Assembly: GCA_036971475.1 (NCBI GenBank)
Contig: JBAIZL010000005.1
Span: 67,739,655 to 67,803,654 of the forward strand
DNA from: Prosapia bicincta
Lineage: Eukaryota > Arthropoda > Insecta > Hemiptera > Cercopidae
Direction: 5' to 3'
Length of the DNA stretch: 64,000 bases
In this document: positions 28,190 through 42,884 of the stretch, piece after piece
Layout: every line of letters starts with the position of its first letter
Numbering within the stretch: the first letter of the stretch is position 1
Translations under genes and position numbers: made by a program
The notes under the pieces: model-generated
The model's database searches: none
The model's input: the letters and a program-made list of their open reading frames with translations, nothing else
Told to the model about the DNA's origin: nothing

Positions 28190-30063
28190 CATAAATAACG
28201 TAGAATAGACCGTAGATTCGCATTGTGCACTTAGAATTGATCTATAATAAGTATTATAGCAGCTATCGCAATTGACATATATTTGCTCTAAAAAAAATGC
28301 ATGAATTATAGTTCATGGATTTTGCGATTTCTACAAAAAATGGATTTCTCATTTAAAAAGCATAAATAACGTAGAATAGACCGTAGATTCGCATTGTGCA
28401 CTTAGAATTGATCTATAATAAGTATTATAGGAGCTATCGCAATTGTCATATATTTGCTCTAAAAAAAATGCATGAATTATAAGTTCATGGATTTTGCGAT
28501 TTCTACAAATAATGGATTTCTCATTTAAAAAGCATAAATAACGTAGAATAGTGCGTAGATTCGCATTGTGCACTTAGAATTGATCTATAATAAGTATGAT
28601 AGCAGCTATCGCAATTGTCATATATTTGCTCTAAAAAAAATGCATGAATTATAGTTCATGGATTTTGCGATTTCTACAAAAAATGGATTTCTCATTTAAA
28701 TAGCATAAATAACGTAGAATAGACCGTAGATTCGCATTGTGCACTTAGAATTGATCTATAATAAGTATTATAGGAGCTATCGCAATTGTCATATATTTGC
28801 TCTAAAAAAAATGCATGAATTATAGTTCATAGATTTTGCGATTTCTACAAAAAATGGATTTCTCATTTAAAAAGCATAAATAACGTAGAATAGACCGTAG
28901 ATTCGCATTGTGCACTTAGAATTAATCTATAATAAGTATTATAGGAGCTATCGCAATTGTCATATATTTGCTCTAAAAAAAATGCATGAATTATAGTTCA
29001 TGGATTTTGCGATTTCTACAAAAAATGGATTTCTCATTTAAGAAGCATAAATAACGTAGTATAGACCGTAGATTCGCATTGTGCACTTAGAATTGATCTA
29101 TAATAAGTATTATAGGAGCTATCGCAATTGTCATACATTTGCTCTAAAAAAAATGCATGAATTATAGTTCATGGATTTTGCGATTTCTACAAAAAAAGGA
29201 TTTCTTATTTAAAAAGCATAAATAACGTAGAATAGACCGTAGATTCGCATTGTGCACTTAGAATTGATCTATAATAAGTATTATAGGAGCTATCGCAATT
29301 GTCATATATTTGCTCAAAAAAAAATGCATGAATTATAGTTCATGGATTTTGCGATTTCTACAAAAAATGGATTTCCCATTAAAAAATCATAAATAACGTA
29401 GAATAGACCGTAGATTCGCATTGTGCACTTAGAATTGATCTATAATAAGTATTATAGCAGCTATCGCAATTGTCATATATTTGCTCTAAAAAAATTGCAT
29501 GAATTATAGTTCATGGATTTTGCGATTTCTACAAAAAATGGATTTCTCATTTAAATAGCATAAATAACGTAGAATAGACCGTTGATTCGCATTGTGCACT
29601 TAGAATTGATCTATAATAAGTATTATAGGAGCTATCGCAATTGTCATATATTTGCTCTAAAAAAAATGCATGAATTATAGTTCATGGATTTTGCGATTTC
29701 TACAAAAAATGGATTTCCCATTTAAAAAGCATAAATAACGTAGAATAGACCGTAGATTCGCATTGTGCACTTAGAATTGATCTATAATAAGTATTATAGG
29801 AGCTATCGCAATTGTCATATATTTGCTCTAAAAAAAATGCATGAATTATAGTTCATGGATTTTGCGATTTCTACAAAAAATGGATTTCCCATTTAAAAAG
29901 CATAAATAACGTAGAATAGACCGTAGATTCGCATTGTGCACTTAGAATTGATCTATAATAAGTATTATAGGAGCTATCGCAATTGTCATATATTTGCTCT
30001 CAAAAAATGCATGAATTATAGTTCATGGATTTTGCGATTTCTACAAAAAATGGATTTCCCATT
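27746..30063 (+). repeat. 2.3-kb repeated block, copy 2 (offset 3,251 bp)
   Basis: Second copy of the block, carrying the same rare variants in order (28,551, 29,056, near 29,581 and 30,001). It overlaps the second half of the 685-bp tetramer duplication, showing that two separate duplications were superimposed in this interval. Confidence 0.85.
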
Positions 30064-31213
30064 AAAAAATCATAAATAACGTAGAATAGACCGTAGATTC
30101 GCATTGTGCACTTAGAATTGATCTATAATAAGTATTATAGGAGCTATCGCAATTGTCATATATTTGCTCTATAAAAAAATGCATGAATTATAGTTCATGG
30201 ATTTTGCGATTTCTACAAAAAATGGATTTCTCATTTAAAAAGCATAAATAACGTAGAATAGACCGTAGATTCGCATTGTGCACTTAGAATTGATCTATAA
30301 TAAGTATTATAGGAGTTATTGCAATTGTCATATATTTGCTCTAAAAAAAATGCATGAATTATAGTTCATGGATTTTGCGATTTCTACAAAAAATGGATTT
30401 CCCATTTAAAAAGCATAAATAACGTAGAATAGACCGTAGATTCGCATTGTGCACTTAGAATTGATCTATAATAAGTATTATAGGAGCTATTGCAATTGTC
30501 ATATATTTGCTCTAAAAAAAAATGCATGAATTATAGTTCATGGATTTTGCGATTTCTACAAAAAATGGATTTCCCATTTAAAAAGCATAAATAACGTAGA
30601 ATAGACCGTAGATTCGCATTGTGCACTTAGAATTGATCTATAATAAGTATTATATTAGCTATCGCAATTGTCATATATTTGCTCTAAAAAAAATGCATGC
30701 ATTATAGTTCATGGATTTTGCGATTTCTACATAAAATGGATTTCTCATTTAAAAAGCATAAATAACGTAGAATAGACCGTAGATTCGCATTGTGCACTTA
30801 GAATTGATCTATAATAAGTATTATAGGAGCTATTGCAATTGTCATATATTTGCTCTAAAAAAAATGCATGAATTATAGTTCATGGATTTTGCGATTTCTA
30901 CAAAAAATGGATTTCCCATTTAAAAAGCATAAATAACGTAGAATAGACCGTAGATTCGCATTGTCCACTTAGAATTGATCTATAATAAGTATTATAGGAG
31001 CTATCGCAATTGTAATATATTTGCTCTAAAAAAAATGCATGAATTATAGTTCATGGATTTTGCGATTTCTACAAAAAATGGATTTCTCATTTAAAAAGCA
31101 TAAATAGCGTAGAATAGACCGTAGATTCGCATTGTGCACTTAGAATTGATCTATAATAAGTATTATAGGAGCTATTGCAATTGTCATATATTTGCTCTAA
31201 AAAAAAATGCATG
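30064..31213 (+). repeat. Linker stretch of about seven irregular satellite monomers
   Basis: Ordinary monomers with scattered private changes: CTCTATAAAAAAATG near 30,168, TATTATATTAGC near 30,651, GTCCAC near 30,964 and AAATAGCG near 31,104. No large duplicate was found by eye. The TATATTAGC type becomes a regular component of zones D and E to the right. No gene. Confidence 0.8.
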
Positions 31214-33436
31214 AATTATAGTTCATGGATTTTGCGATTTCTACAAAAAATGGATTTCCCATTTAAAAAGCATAAATAACGTAGAATAGACCGTAGATTC
31301 GCATTGTGCACTTAGAATTGATCTATAATAAGTATTATAGAAGCTATCGCAATTGTCATATATTTGCTCTAAAAAAAATGCATGAATTATAGTTCATGGA
31401 TTTTGCGATTTCTACAAAAAATGGATTTCCCATTTAAACAGCATAAATAACGTAGAATAGACCGTAGATTCGCATTGTGCACTTAGAATTGATCTATAAT
31501 AAGTATTATAGGAGCTATCGCAATTGTCATATATTTGCTCTAAAAAAAATGCATGAATTATAGTTCATGGATTTTGCGATTTCTACAAAAAATGGATTTC
31601 TCATTTAAAAAGCATAAATAACGAAGAATAGACCGTAGATTCGCATTGTGCACTTAGAATTGATCAATAATAAGTATTATAGGAGCTATCGCAATTGTAA
31701 TATATTTGCTCTAAAAAAAATGCATGAATTATAGTTCATGGATTTTGCGATTTCTACAAAAATTGGATTTCTCATTTAAAAAGCATAAATAACGTAGAAT
31801 AGACCGTAGATTCGCATTGAGCACTTAGAATTGATCTATAATAAGTATTATAGGAGCTATCGCAATTGTAATATATTTGCTCTAAAAAAAATGCATGAAT
31901 TATAGTTCATGGATTTTGCGATTTCTACAAAAAATGGATTTCTCATTTAAAAAGCATAAATAGCGTAGAATAGACCGTAGATTCGCATTGTGCACTTAGA
32001 ATTGATCTATAATAAGTATTATAGGAGCTATCGCAATTGTCATATATTTGCTCTAAAAAAAATGCATGCATTATATTTCATGGATTTTGCGATTTCTACA
32101 AAAAATGAATTTCCCATTTAAAAAGCATAAGTAACGTAGAATAGACCGTAGATTCGCATTGTGCACTTAGAATTGATCTATAATAAGTATTATAGGAGCT
32201 ATCGCAATTGTCATATATTTGCTCTAAAAAAAATGCATGAATTATAGTTCATGGATTTTGCGATTTCTACAAAAAATGGATTTCCCATTTAAAAAGCATA
32301 AATAACGTAGAATAGACCGTAGATTCGCATTGTGCACTTAGAATTGATCTATAATAAGTATTATAGCAGCTATCGCAATTGTCATATATTTGCTCTAAAA
32401 AAAATGCATGAATTATAGTTCATGGATTTTGCGATTTCTACAAAAAATGGATTTCTCATTTAAAAAGCATAAATAACGTAGAATAGACCGTAGATTCGCA
32501 TTGTGCACTTAGAATTGATCTATAATAAGTAATATAGGAGCTATCGCAATTGCCATATATTTGCTCTAAAAAAAATGCATGAATTATAGTTCATGGATTT
32601 TGCGATTTCTACAAAAAATGGATTTCCCATTTAAAAAGCATAAATAACGTAGAATAGACCGTAGATTCGCATTGTGCACTTAGAATTGATCTATAATAAG
32701 TATTATATTAGCTATCGCAATTGTCATATATTTGCTCTAAAAAAAATGCATGAATTATAGTTCATGGATTTTGCGATTTCTACATAAAATGGATTTCTCA
32801 TTTAAAAAGCATAAATAACGTAGAATAGACCGTAGATTCGCATTGTGCACTTAGAATTGATCTATAATAAGTATTATAGGAGCTATTGCAATTGTCATAT
32901 ATTTGCTCTAAAAAAAATGCATGAATTATAGTTCATGGATTTTGCGATTTCTACAAAAAATGGATTTCCCATTTAAAAAGCATAAATAACGTAGAATAGA
33001 CCGTAGATTCGCATTGTGCACTTAGAATTGATCTATAATAAGTATTATAGGAGCTATCGCAATTGTCATATATTTGCTCTAAAAAAATGCATGAATTATA
33101 GTTCATGGATTTTGCGATTTCTACAAAAAATGGATTTCCCATTTAAAAAGCATAAATGACGTAGAATAGACCGTAGATTCGCATTGTGCACTTAGAATTG
33201 ATCTATAATAAGTATTATAGGAGCTATCGCAATTGTCATATATTTGCTCTAAAAAAAATGCATGAATTATAAGTTCATGGATTTTGCGATTTCTACAAAA
33301 AATGGATTTCTCATTTAAAAAGCATAAATAACGTAGAATAGACCATAGATTCGCCTTGTGCACTTAGAATTGATCTATAATAAGTATTATAGGAGCTATC
33401 GCAATTGTCATATATTTGCTCTAAAAAAAATGCATG
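31214..33436 (+). repeat. Zone D: 13-monomer HOR, tandem copy 1 (2,223 bp)
   Basis: Begins just after the last difference from copy 2 (ATGAATT versus ATGCATT at 31,213/33,436). Diagnostic variants TAGAAGCTATCG (31,341), AACAGCATAA, GATCAATAAT, TTGAGCAC (31,819), AAATAGCGTAG, GCATTATATTTC and AAATGACG all recur 2,223 bp later. I noticed no mismatch across the unit. Confidence 0.92.
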
Positions 33437-35695
33437 CATTATAGTTCATGGATTTTGCGATTTCTACAAAAAATGGATTTCCCATTTAAAAAGCATAAAT
33501 AACGTAGAATAGACCGTAGATTCGCATTGTGCACTTAGAATTGATCTATAATAAGTATTATAGAAGCTATCGCAATTGTCATATATTTGCTCTAAAAAAA
33601 ATGCATGAATTATAGTTCATGGATTTTGCGATTTCTACAAAAAATGGATTTCCCATTTAAACAGCATAAATAACGTAGAATAGACCGTAGATTCGCATTG
33701 TGCACTTAGAATTGATCTATAATAAGTATTATAGGAGCTATCGCAATTGTCATATATTTGCTCTAAAAAAAATGCATGAATTATAGTTCATGGATTTTGC
33801 GATTTCTACAAAAAATGGATTTCTCATTTAAAAAGCATAAATAACGAAGAATAGACCGTAGATTCGCATTGTGCACTTAGAATTGATCAATAATAAGTAT
33901 TATAGGAGCTATCGCAATTGTAATATATTTGCTCTAAAAAAAATGCATGAATTATAGTTCATGGATTTTGCGATTTCTACAAAAATTGGATTTCTCATTT
34001 AAAAAGCATAAATAACGTAGAATAGACCGTAGATTCGCATTGAGCACTTAGAATTGATCTATAATAAGTATTATAGGAGCTATCGCAATTGTAATATATT
34101 TGCTCTAAAAAAAATGCATGAATTATAGTTCATGGATTTTGCGATTTCTACAAAAAATGGATTTCTCATTTAAAAAGCATAAATAGCGTAGAATAGACCG
34201 TAGATTCGCATTGTGCACTTAGAATTGATCTATAATAAGTATTATAGGAGCTATCGCAATTGTCATATATTTGCTCTAAAAAAAATGCATGCATTATATT
34301 TCATGGATTTTGCGATTTCTACAAAAAATGAATTTCCCATTTAAAAAGCATAAGTAACGTAGAATAGACCGTAGATTCGCATTGTGCACTTAGAATTGAT
34401 CTATAATAAGTATTATAGGAGCTATCGCAATTGTCATATATTTGCTCTAAAAAAAATGCATGAATTATAGTTCATGGATTTTGCGATTTCTACAAAAAAT
34501 GGATTTCCCATTTAAAAAGCATAAATAACGTAGAATAGACCGTAGATTCGCATTGTGCACTTAGAATTGATCTATAATAAGTATTATAGCAGCTATCGCA
34601 ATTGTCATATATTTGCTCTAAAAAAAATGCATGAATTATAGTTCATGGATTTTGCGATTTCTACAAAAAATGGATTTCTCATTTAAAAAGCATAAATAAC
34701 GTAGAATAGACCGTAGATTCGCATTGTGCACTTAGAATTGATCTATAATAAGTAATATAGGAGCTATCGCAATTGCCATATATTTGCTCTAAAAAAAATG
34801 CATGAATTATAGTTCATGGATTTTGCGATTTCTACAAAAAATGGATTTCCCATTTAAAAAGCATAAATAACGTAGAATAGACCGTAGATTCGCATTGTGC
34901 ACTTAGAATTGATCTATAATAAGTATTATATTAGCTATCGCAATTGTCATATATTTGCTCTAAAAAAAATGCATGAATTATAGTTCATGGATTTTGCGAT
35001 TTCTACATAAAATGGATTTCTCATTTAAAAAGCATAAATAACGTAGAATAGACCGTAGATTCGCATTGTGCACTTAGAATTGATCTATAATAAGTATTAT
35101 AGGAGCTATTGCAATTGTCATATATTTGCTCTAAAAAAAATGCATGAATTATAGTTCATGGATTTTGCGATTTCTACAAAAAATGGATTTCCCATTTAAA
35201 AAGCATAAATAACGTAGAATAGACCGTAGATTCGCATTGTGCACTTAGAATTGATCTATAATAAGTATTATAGGAGCTATCGCAATTGTCATATATTTGC
35301 TCTAAAAAAATGCATGAATTATAGTTCATGGATTTTGCGATTTCTACAAAAAATGGATTTCCCATTTAAAAAGCATAAATGACGTAGAATAGACCGTAGA
35401 TTCGCATTGTGCACTTAGAATTGATCTATAATAAGTATTATAGGAGCTATCGCAATTGTCATATATTTGCTCTAAAAAAAATGCATGAATTATAAGTTCA
35501 TGGATTTTGCGATTTCTACAAAAAATGGATTTCTCATTTAAAAAGCATAAATAACGTAGAATAGACCATAGATTCGCCTTGTGCACTTAGAATTGATCTA
35601 TAATAAGTATTATAGGAGCTATCGCAATTGTCATATATTTGCTCTAAAAAAAATGCATGCATTATAGTTCATGGATTTTGCGATTTCTACAAAAA
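33437..35695 (+). repeat. Zone D: 13-monomer HOR, tandem copy 2
   Basis: Second copy of the 2,223-bp unit. Matching continues about 36 bp past one full period, to 35,695, where the A6 run becomes A5 and zone E starts. Identical rare variants in identical order imply a very recent tandem duplication or an assembly duplication; read depth would tell these apart. Confidence 0.92.
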
Positions 35696-38600
35696 TGGGA
35701 TTTCTCATTTAAAAAGCATAAATAACGTAGAATAGACCTTAGATTCGCATTGAGCTTTTAGAATTGATCTATAATAAGTATTATAGGAGCTATTGCAATT
35801 GTCATACATTTGCTCTAAAAAAAAATGCATGAATTATAGTTCATGGATTTTGCGATTTCTACAAAAAATGGATTTCACATTTAAAAAGCATAAATAACGT
35901 AGAATAGACCGTAGATTCGCATTGTGCACTTAGAATTGATCTATAATAAGTATTATATTAGCTATCGCAATTGTCATATATTTGCTCTAAAAAAAATGCA
36001 TGAATTAGAGTTCATGGATTTTGCGTTTTCTACATAAAATGTATTTCTCATTTAAAAAGCATAAATAACGTAGAATAGACCGTAGATTCGCATTGTGCAC
36101 TTAGAATTGATCTATAATAAGTATTATAGGAGCTATCGCAATTGTCATACATTTGCTCTAAAAAAAAATGCATGAATTATAGTTCATGGATTTTGCGATT
36201 TCTACAAAAAATGGATTTCACATTTAAAAAGCATAAATAACGTAGAATAGAACGTAGATTCGCATTGTGCACTTAGAATTGATCTATAATAAGTATTATA
36301 TTAGCTATCGCAATTGTCATATATTTGCTCTAAAAAAAATGCATGAATTATAGTTCATGGATTTTGCGATTTCTACATAAAATGTATTTCTCATTTAAAA
36401 AGCATAAATAACGTAGAATAGACCGTAGATTCGCATTGTGCACTTAGAATTGATCTATAATAAGTATTATAGGAGCTATTGCAATTGTCATATATTTGCT
36501 CTAAAAAAAATGCATGAATTATAGTTCATGGATTTTGCGATTTCTACAAAAAATGGATTTCCCATTTAAAAAGCATAAATAACGTAGAATAGACCGTAGA
36601 TTTGCATTGTGCACTTAGAATTGATCTATAATAAGTATTATAGGAGCTATTGCAATTGTCATATATTTGCTCTAAAACAAATGCATGAATTATAGTTCAT
36701 GGATTTTGCGATTTCTACAAAAAATGGATTTCCCATTTAAAAAGCATAAATAACGTAGAATAGACCGTAGATTCGCATTGTGCACTTAGAATTGATCTAT
36801 AATAAGTATTATAGGAGCTATCGCAATTGTCATATATTTGCTCTAAAAAAAAATGCATGAATTATAGTTCATGGATTTTGCGATTTCTACAAAAAATGGA
36901 TTTCACATTTAAAAAGCATAAATAACGTAGAATAGACCGTAGATTCGCATTGTGCACTTAGAATTGATCTATAATAAGTATTATAGGAGCTATTGCAGTT
37001 GTCATATATTTGCTCTAAAAAAAATGCATGAATTATAGTTCATGGATTTTGCGATTTCTACAAAAAATGGATTTCCCATTTAAAAAGCATAAATAACGTA
37101 GAATAGACCGTAGATTTGCATTGTGCACTTAGAATTGATCTATAATAAGTATTATAGGAGCTATTGCAATTGTCATATATTTGCTCAAAAAAAAATGCAT
37201 GAATTATAGTTCATGGATTTTGCGATTTCTACAAAAAATGGATTTCCCATTTAAAAAGCATAAATAACGTAGAATAGACCGTAGATTCGCATTGTGCACT
37301 TAGAATTGATCTATAATAAGTATTATAGGAGCTATTGCAATTGTCATATATTTGCTCTAAAAAAAAATGCATGAATTATAGTTCATGGATTTTGCGATTT
37401 CTACAAAAAATGGATTTCCAATTTAAAAAGCATAAATAACGTAGAATAGACCGTAGATTCGCATTGTGCACTTAGAATTGATCTATAATAAGTATTATAT
37501 TAGCTATCGCAATTGTCATATATTTGCTCTAAAAAAAATGCATGAATTATAGTTCATGGATTTTGCGATTTCTACATAAAATGGATTTCTCATTTAAAAA
37601 GCATAAATAACGTAGAATAGACCGTAGATTCGCATTGTGCACTTAGAATTGATCTATAATAAGTATTATAGGAGCTATTGCAATTGTCATATATTTGCTC
37701 TAAAAAAAATGCATGAATTATAGTTCATGGATTTTGCGATTTCTACAAAAAATGGATTTCCCATTTAAAAAGCATAAATAACGTAGAATAAACCGTAGAT
37801 TCGCATTGTGCACTTAGAAGTGACCTATAATTAGTATTATAGGAGCTATTGCAATTGTCATATATTTGCTCTAAAAAAAATGCATGAATTACAGTTCATG
37901 GATTTTGCGATTTCTACAAAAAATGGATTTCCCATTTAAAAAGCATAAATAACGTAGAATAGACCGTAGATTCGCATTGTGCACTTAGAATTGATCTATA
38001 ATAAGTATTATAGGAGCTATTGCAATTGTCATATATTTGCTCTAAAAAAAAATGCATGAATTATAGTTCATGGATTTTGCGATTTCTACAAAAAATGGAT
38101 TTCCCATTTAAAAAGCATAAATAACGTAGAATAGAACGTAGATTCGCATTGTGCACTTAGAATTGATCTATAATAAGTATTATATTAGCTATCGCAATTG
38201 TCATATATTTGCTCTAAAAAAAATGCATGAATTATAGTTCATGGATTTTGCGATTTCTACATAAAATGGATTTCTCATTTAAAAAGCATAAATAACGTAG
38301 AATAGACCGTAGATTCGCATTGTGCACATAGAATTGATCTATAATAAGTATTATAGGAGCTATCGCAATTGTAATATATTTGCTCTAAAAAAAATGCATG
38401 AATTATAGTTCATGGATTTTGCGTTTTCTACAAAAATGGGATTTCTCATTTAAGAAGCATAAATAACGTAGAATAGACCGTAGATTCGCATTGTGCACTT
38501 AGAATTGATCTATAATAAGTATTATAGCAGCTATCGCAATTGTCATATATTTGCTCTAAAAAAAATGCATGAATTATAGTTCATGGATTTTGCGATTTCT

Positions 38601-39462
38601 ACAAAAAATGGATTTCTCATTTAAAAAGCATAAATAACGTAGAATAGACCGTAGATTCGCATTGTGCACTTAGAATTGATCTATAATAAGTATTATATTA
38701 GCTATCGCAATTGTCATATATTTGCTCTAAAAAAAATGCATGAATTATAGTTCATGGATTTTGCGATTTCTACATAAAATGGATTTCTCTTTTAAAAAGC
38801 ATAAATAACGTAGAATAGACCGTAGATTCGCATTGTGCACTTAGAATTGATCTATAATAAGTATTATAGGAGCTATTGCAATTGTCATATATTTGCTCTA
38901 AAAAAATGCATGAATTATAGTTCATGGATTTTGCGATTTCTACAAAAAATGGATTTCCCATTTAAAAAGCATAAATGACGTAGAATAGACCGTAGATTCG
39001 CATTGTGCACTTAGAATTGATCTATAATAAGTATTATAGGAGCTATCGCAATTGTCATATATTTGCTCTAAAAAAAATGCATGAATTATAAGTTCATGGA
39101 TTTTGCGATTTCTACAAAAAATGGATTTCTCATTTAAAAAGCATAAATAACGCAGAATAGACCGTAGATTCGCATTGTGCACTTAGAATTGATCTATAAT
39201 ACGTATTATAGGAGCTATCGCAATTGTCATATATTTGCTCTAAAAAAAATGCATGAATTATAGTTCATGGATTTTGCGATTTCTACAAAAAATGGATTTC
39301 TCATTTAAAAAGCATAAATAACGTAGAATAGACCATAGATTCGCCTTGTGCACTTAGAATTGATCTATAATAAGTATTATAGGAGCTATCGCAATTGTCA
39401 TATATTTGCTCTAAAAAAAATGCATGCATTATAGTTCATGGATTTTGCGATTTCTACAAAAA
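35696..39462 (+). repeat. Zone E: long HOR copy 1 (3,767 bp, about 22 monomers)
   Basis: Starts at the AAAAATGGGATTTCTC variant, followed by TTGAGCTTTT and a set of monomers with CATACATTTG, TTTCACATTT, TATATTAGC and ACATAAAATG(T/G)ATTT changes. This copy reads GAGCTTTTAGAA where copies 2 and 3 read GAGCTCTTAGAA. It ends with the C50 palindrome monomer (TACGTA at 39,201) and a GCCTTGTGC monomer. Confidence 0.85.
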
Positions 39463-42400
39463 TGGGATTTCTCATTTAAAAAGCATAAATAACGTAGAAT
39501 AGACCTTAGATTCGCATTGAGCTCTTAGAATTGATCTATAATAAGTATTATAGGAGCTATCGCAATTGTCATACATTTGCTCTAAAAAAAATGCATGAAT
39601 TATAGTTCATGGATTTTGCGATTTCTACAAAAAATGGATTTCACATTTAAAAAGCATAAATAACGTAGAATAGACCGTAGATTCGCATTGTGCACTTAGA
39701 ATTGATCTATAATAAGTATTATATTAGCTATCGCAATTGTCATATATTTGCTCTAAAAAAAATGCATGAATTAGAGTTCATGGATTTTGCGTTTTCTACA
39801 TAAAATGTATTTCTCATTTAAAAAGCATAAATAACGTAGAATAGACCGTAGATTCGCATTGTGCACTTAGAATTGATCTATAATAAGTATTATAGGAGCT
39901 ATCGCAATTGTCATACATTTGCTCTAAAAAAAAATGCATGAATTATAGTTCATGGATTTTGCGATTTCTACAAAAAATGGATTTCACATTTAAAAAGCAT
40001 AAATAACGTAGAATAGACCGTAGATTCGCATTGTGCACTTAGAATTGATCTATAATAAGTATTATATTAGCTATCGCAATTGTCATATATTTGCTCTAAA
40101 AAAAATGCATGAATTATAGTTCATGGGTTTTGCGATTTCTACATAAAATGTATTTCTCATTTAAAAAGCATAAATAACGTAGAATAGACCGTAGATTCGC
40201 ATTGTGCACTTAGAATTGATCTATAATAAGTATTATAGGAGCTATTGCAATTGTCATATATTTGCTCTAAAAAAAATGCATGAATTATAGTTCATGGATT
40301 TTGCGATTTCTACAAAAAATGGATTTCCCATTTAAAAAGCATAAATAACGTAGAATAGACCGTAGATTTGCATTGTGCACTTAGAATTGATCTATAATAA
40401 GTATTATAGGAGCTATTGCAATTGTCATATATTTGCTCTAAAAAAAATGCATGAATTATAGTTCATGGATTTTGCGATTTCTACAAAAAATGGATTTCCC
40501 ATTTAAAAAGCATAAATAACGTAGAATAGACCGTAGATTCGCATTGTGCACTTAGAATTGATCTATAATAAGTATTATAGGAGCTATTGCAATTGTCATA
40601 TATTTGCTCTAAAAAAAAATGCATGAATTATAGTTCATGGATTTTGCGATTTCTACAAAAAATGGATTTCCAATTTAAAAAGCATAAATAACGTAGAATA
40701 GACCGTAGATTCGCATTGTGCACTTAGAATTGATCTATAATAAGTATTATATTAGCTATCGCAATTGTCATATATTTGCTCTAAAAAAAATGCATGAATT
40801 ATAGTTCATGGATTTTGCGATTTCTACATAAAATGGATTTCTCATTTAAAAAGCATAAATAACGTAGAATAGACCGTAGATTCGCATTGTGCACTTAGAA
40901 TTGATCTATAATAAGTATTATAGGAGCTATTGCAATTGTCATATATTTGCTCTAAAAAAAATGCATGAATTATAGTTCATGGATTTTGCGATTTCTACAA
41001 AAAATGGATTTCCCATTTAAAAAGCATAAATAACGTAGAATAAACCGTAGATTCGCATTGTGCACTTAGAAGTGACCTATAATTAGTATTATAGGAGCTA
41101 TTGCAATTGTCATATATTTGCTCTAAAAAAAATGCATGAATTATAGTTCATGGATTTTGCGATTTCTACAAAAAATGGATTTCCCATTTAAAAAGCATAA
41201 ATAACGTAGAATAGACCGTAGATTCGCATTGTGCACTTAGAATTGATCTATAATAAGTATTATAGGAGCTATTGCAATTGTCATATATTTGCTCTAAAAA
41301 AAATGCATGAATTATAGTTCATGGATTTTGCGATTTCTACAAAAAATGGATTTCCCATTTAAAAAGCATAAATAACGTAGAATAGACCGTAGATTCGCAT
41401 TGTGCACTTAGAATTGATCTATAATAAGTATTATATTAGCTATCGCAATTGTCATATATTTGCTCTAAAAAAAATGCATGAATTATAGTTCATGGATTTT
41501 GCGATTTCTACAAAAAATGGATTTCTCATTTAAAAAGCATAAATAACGTAGAATAGACCGTAGATTCGCATTGTGCACTTAGAATTGATCTATAATAAGT
41601 AATATAGGAGCTAACGCAATTGTCATATATTTGCTCTAAAAAAAATGCATGAATTATAGTTCATGGATTTTGCGATTTCTACAAAAAATGGATTTCTCAT
41701 TTAAGAAGCATAAATAACGTAGAATAGACCTTAGATTCGCATTGTGCACTTAGAATTGATCTATAATAAGTAATATAGGAGCTATCGCAATTGCCATATA
41801 TTTGCTCTAAAAAAAATGCATGAATTATAGTTCATGGATTTTGCGATTTCTACAAAAAAATGGATTTCCCATTTAAAAAGCATAAATAACGTAGAATAGA
41901 CGTAGATTCGCATTGTGCACTTAGAATTGATCTATAATAAGTATTATATTAGCTATCGCAATTGTCATATATTTGCTCTAAAAAAAATGCATGAATTATA
42001 GTTCATGGATTTTGCGATTTCTACATAAAATGGATTTCTCATTTAAAAAGCATAAATAACGTAGAATAGACCGTAGATTCGAATTGTGCACTTAGAATTG
42101 ATCTATAATAAGTATTATAGGAGCTATTGCAATTGTCATATATTTGCTCTAAAAAAAATGCATGAATTATAGTTCATGGATTTTGCGATTTCTACAAAAA
42201 ATGGATTTCCCATTTAAAAAGCATAAATAACGTAGAATAGACCGTAGATTCGCATTGTGCACTTAGAATTGATCTATAATAAGTATTATAGGAGCTATCG
42301 CAATTGTCATATATTTGCTCTAAAAAAATGCATGAATTATAGTTCATGGATTTTGCGATTTCTACAAAAAATGGATTTCCCATTTAAAAAGCATAAATGA

Positions 42401-42884
42401 CGTAGAATAGACCGTAGATTCGCATTGTGCACTTAGAATTGATCTATAATAAGTATTATAGGAGCTATCGCAATTGTCATATATTTGCTCTAAAAAAAAT
42501 GCATGAATTATAAGTTCATGGATTTTGCGATTTCTACAAAAAATGGATTTCTCATTTAAAAAGCATAAATAACGCAGAATAGACCGTAGATTCGCATTGT
42601 GCACTTAGAAGTGATCTATAATACGTATTATAGGAGCTATCGCAATTGTCATATATTTGCTCTAAAAAAAATGCATGAATTATAGTTCATGGATTTTGCG
42701 ATTTCTACAAAAAATGGATTTCTCATTTAAAAAGCATAAATAACGTAGAATAGACCATAGATTCGCCTTGTGCACTTAGAATTGATCTATAATAAGTATT
42801 ATAGGAGCTATCGCAATTGTCATATATTTGCTCTAAAAAAAATGCATGCATTATAGTTCATGGATTTTGCGATTTCTACAAAAA
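39463..42884 (+). repeat. Zone E: long HOR copy 2 (3,422 bp, 20 monomers)
   Basis: The same ordered markers as copy 1, two monomers shorter. The AAAAATGGGATTT start sites at 39,463 and 42,885 are exactly 3,422 bp apart, as are the A7 monomers near 38,940 and 42,362 and the C50 monomers at 39,201 and 42,623. Confidence 0.87.
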
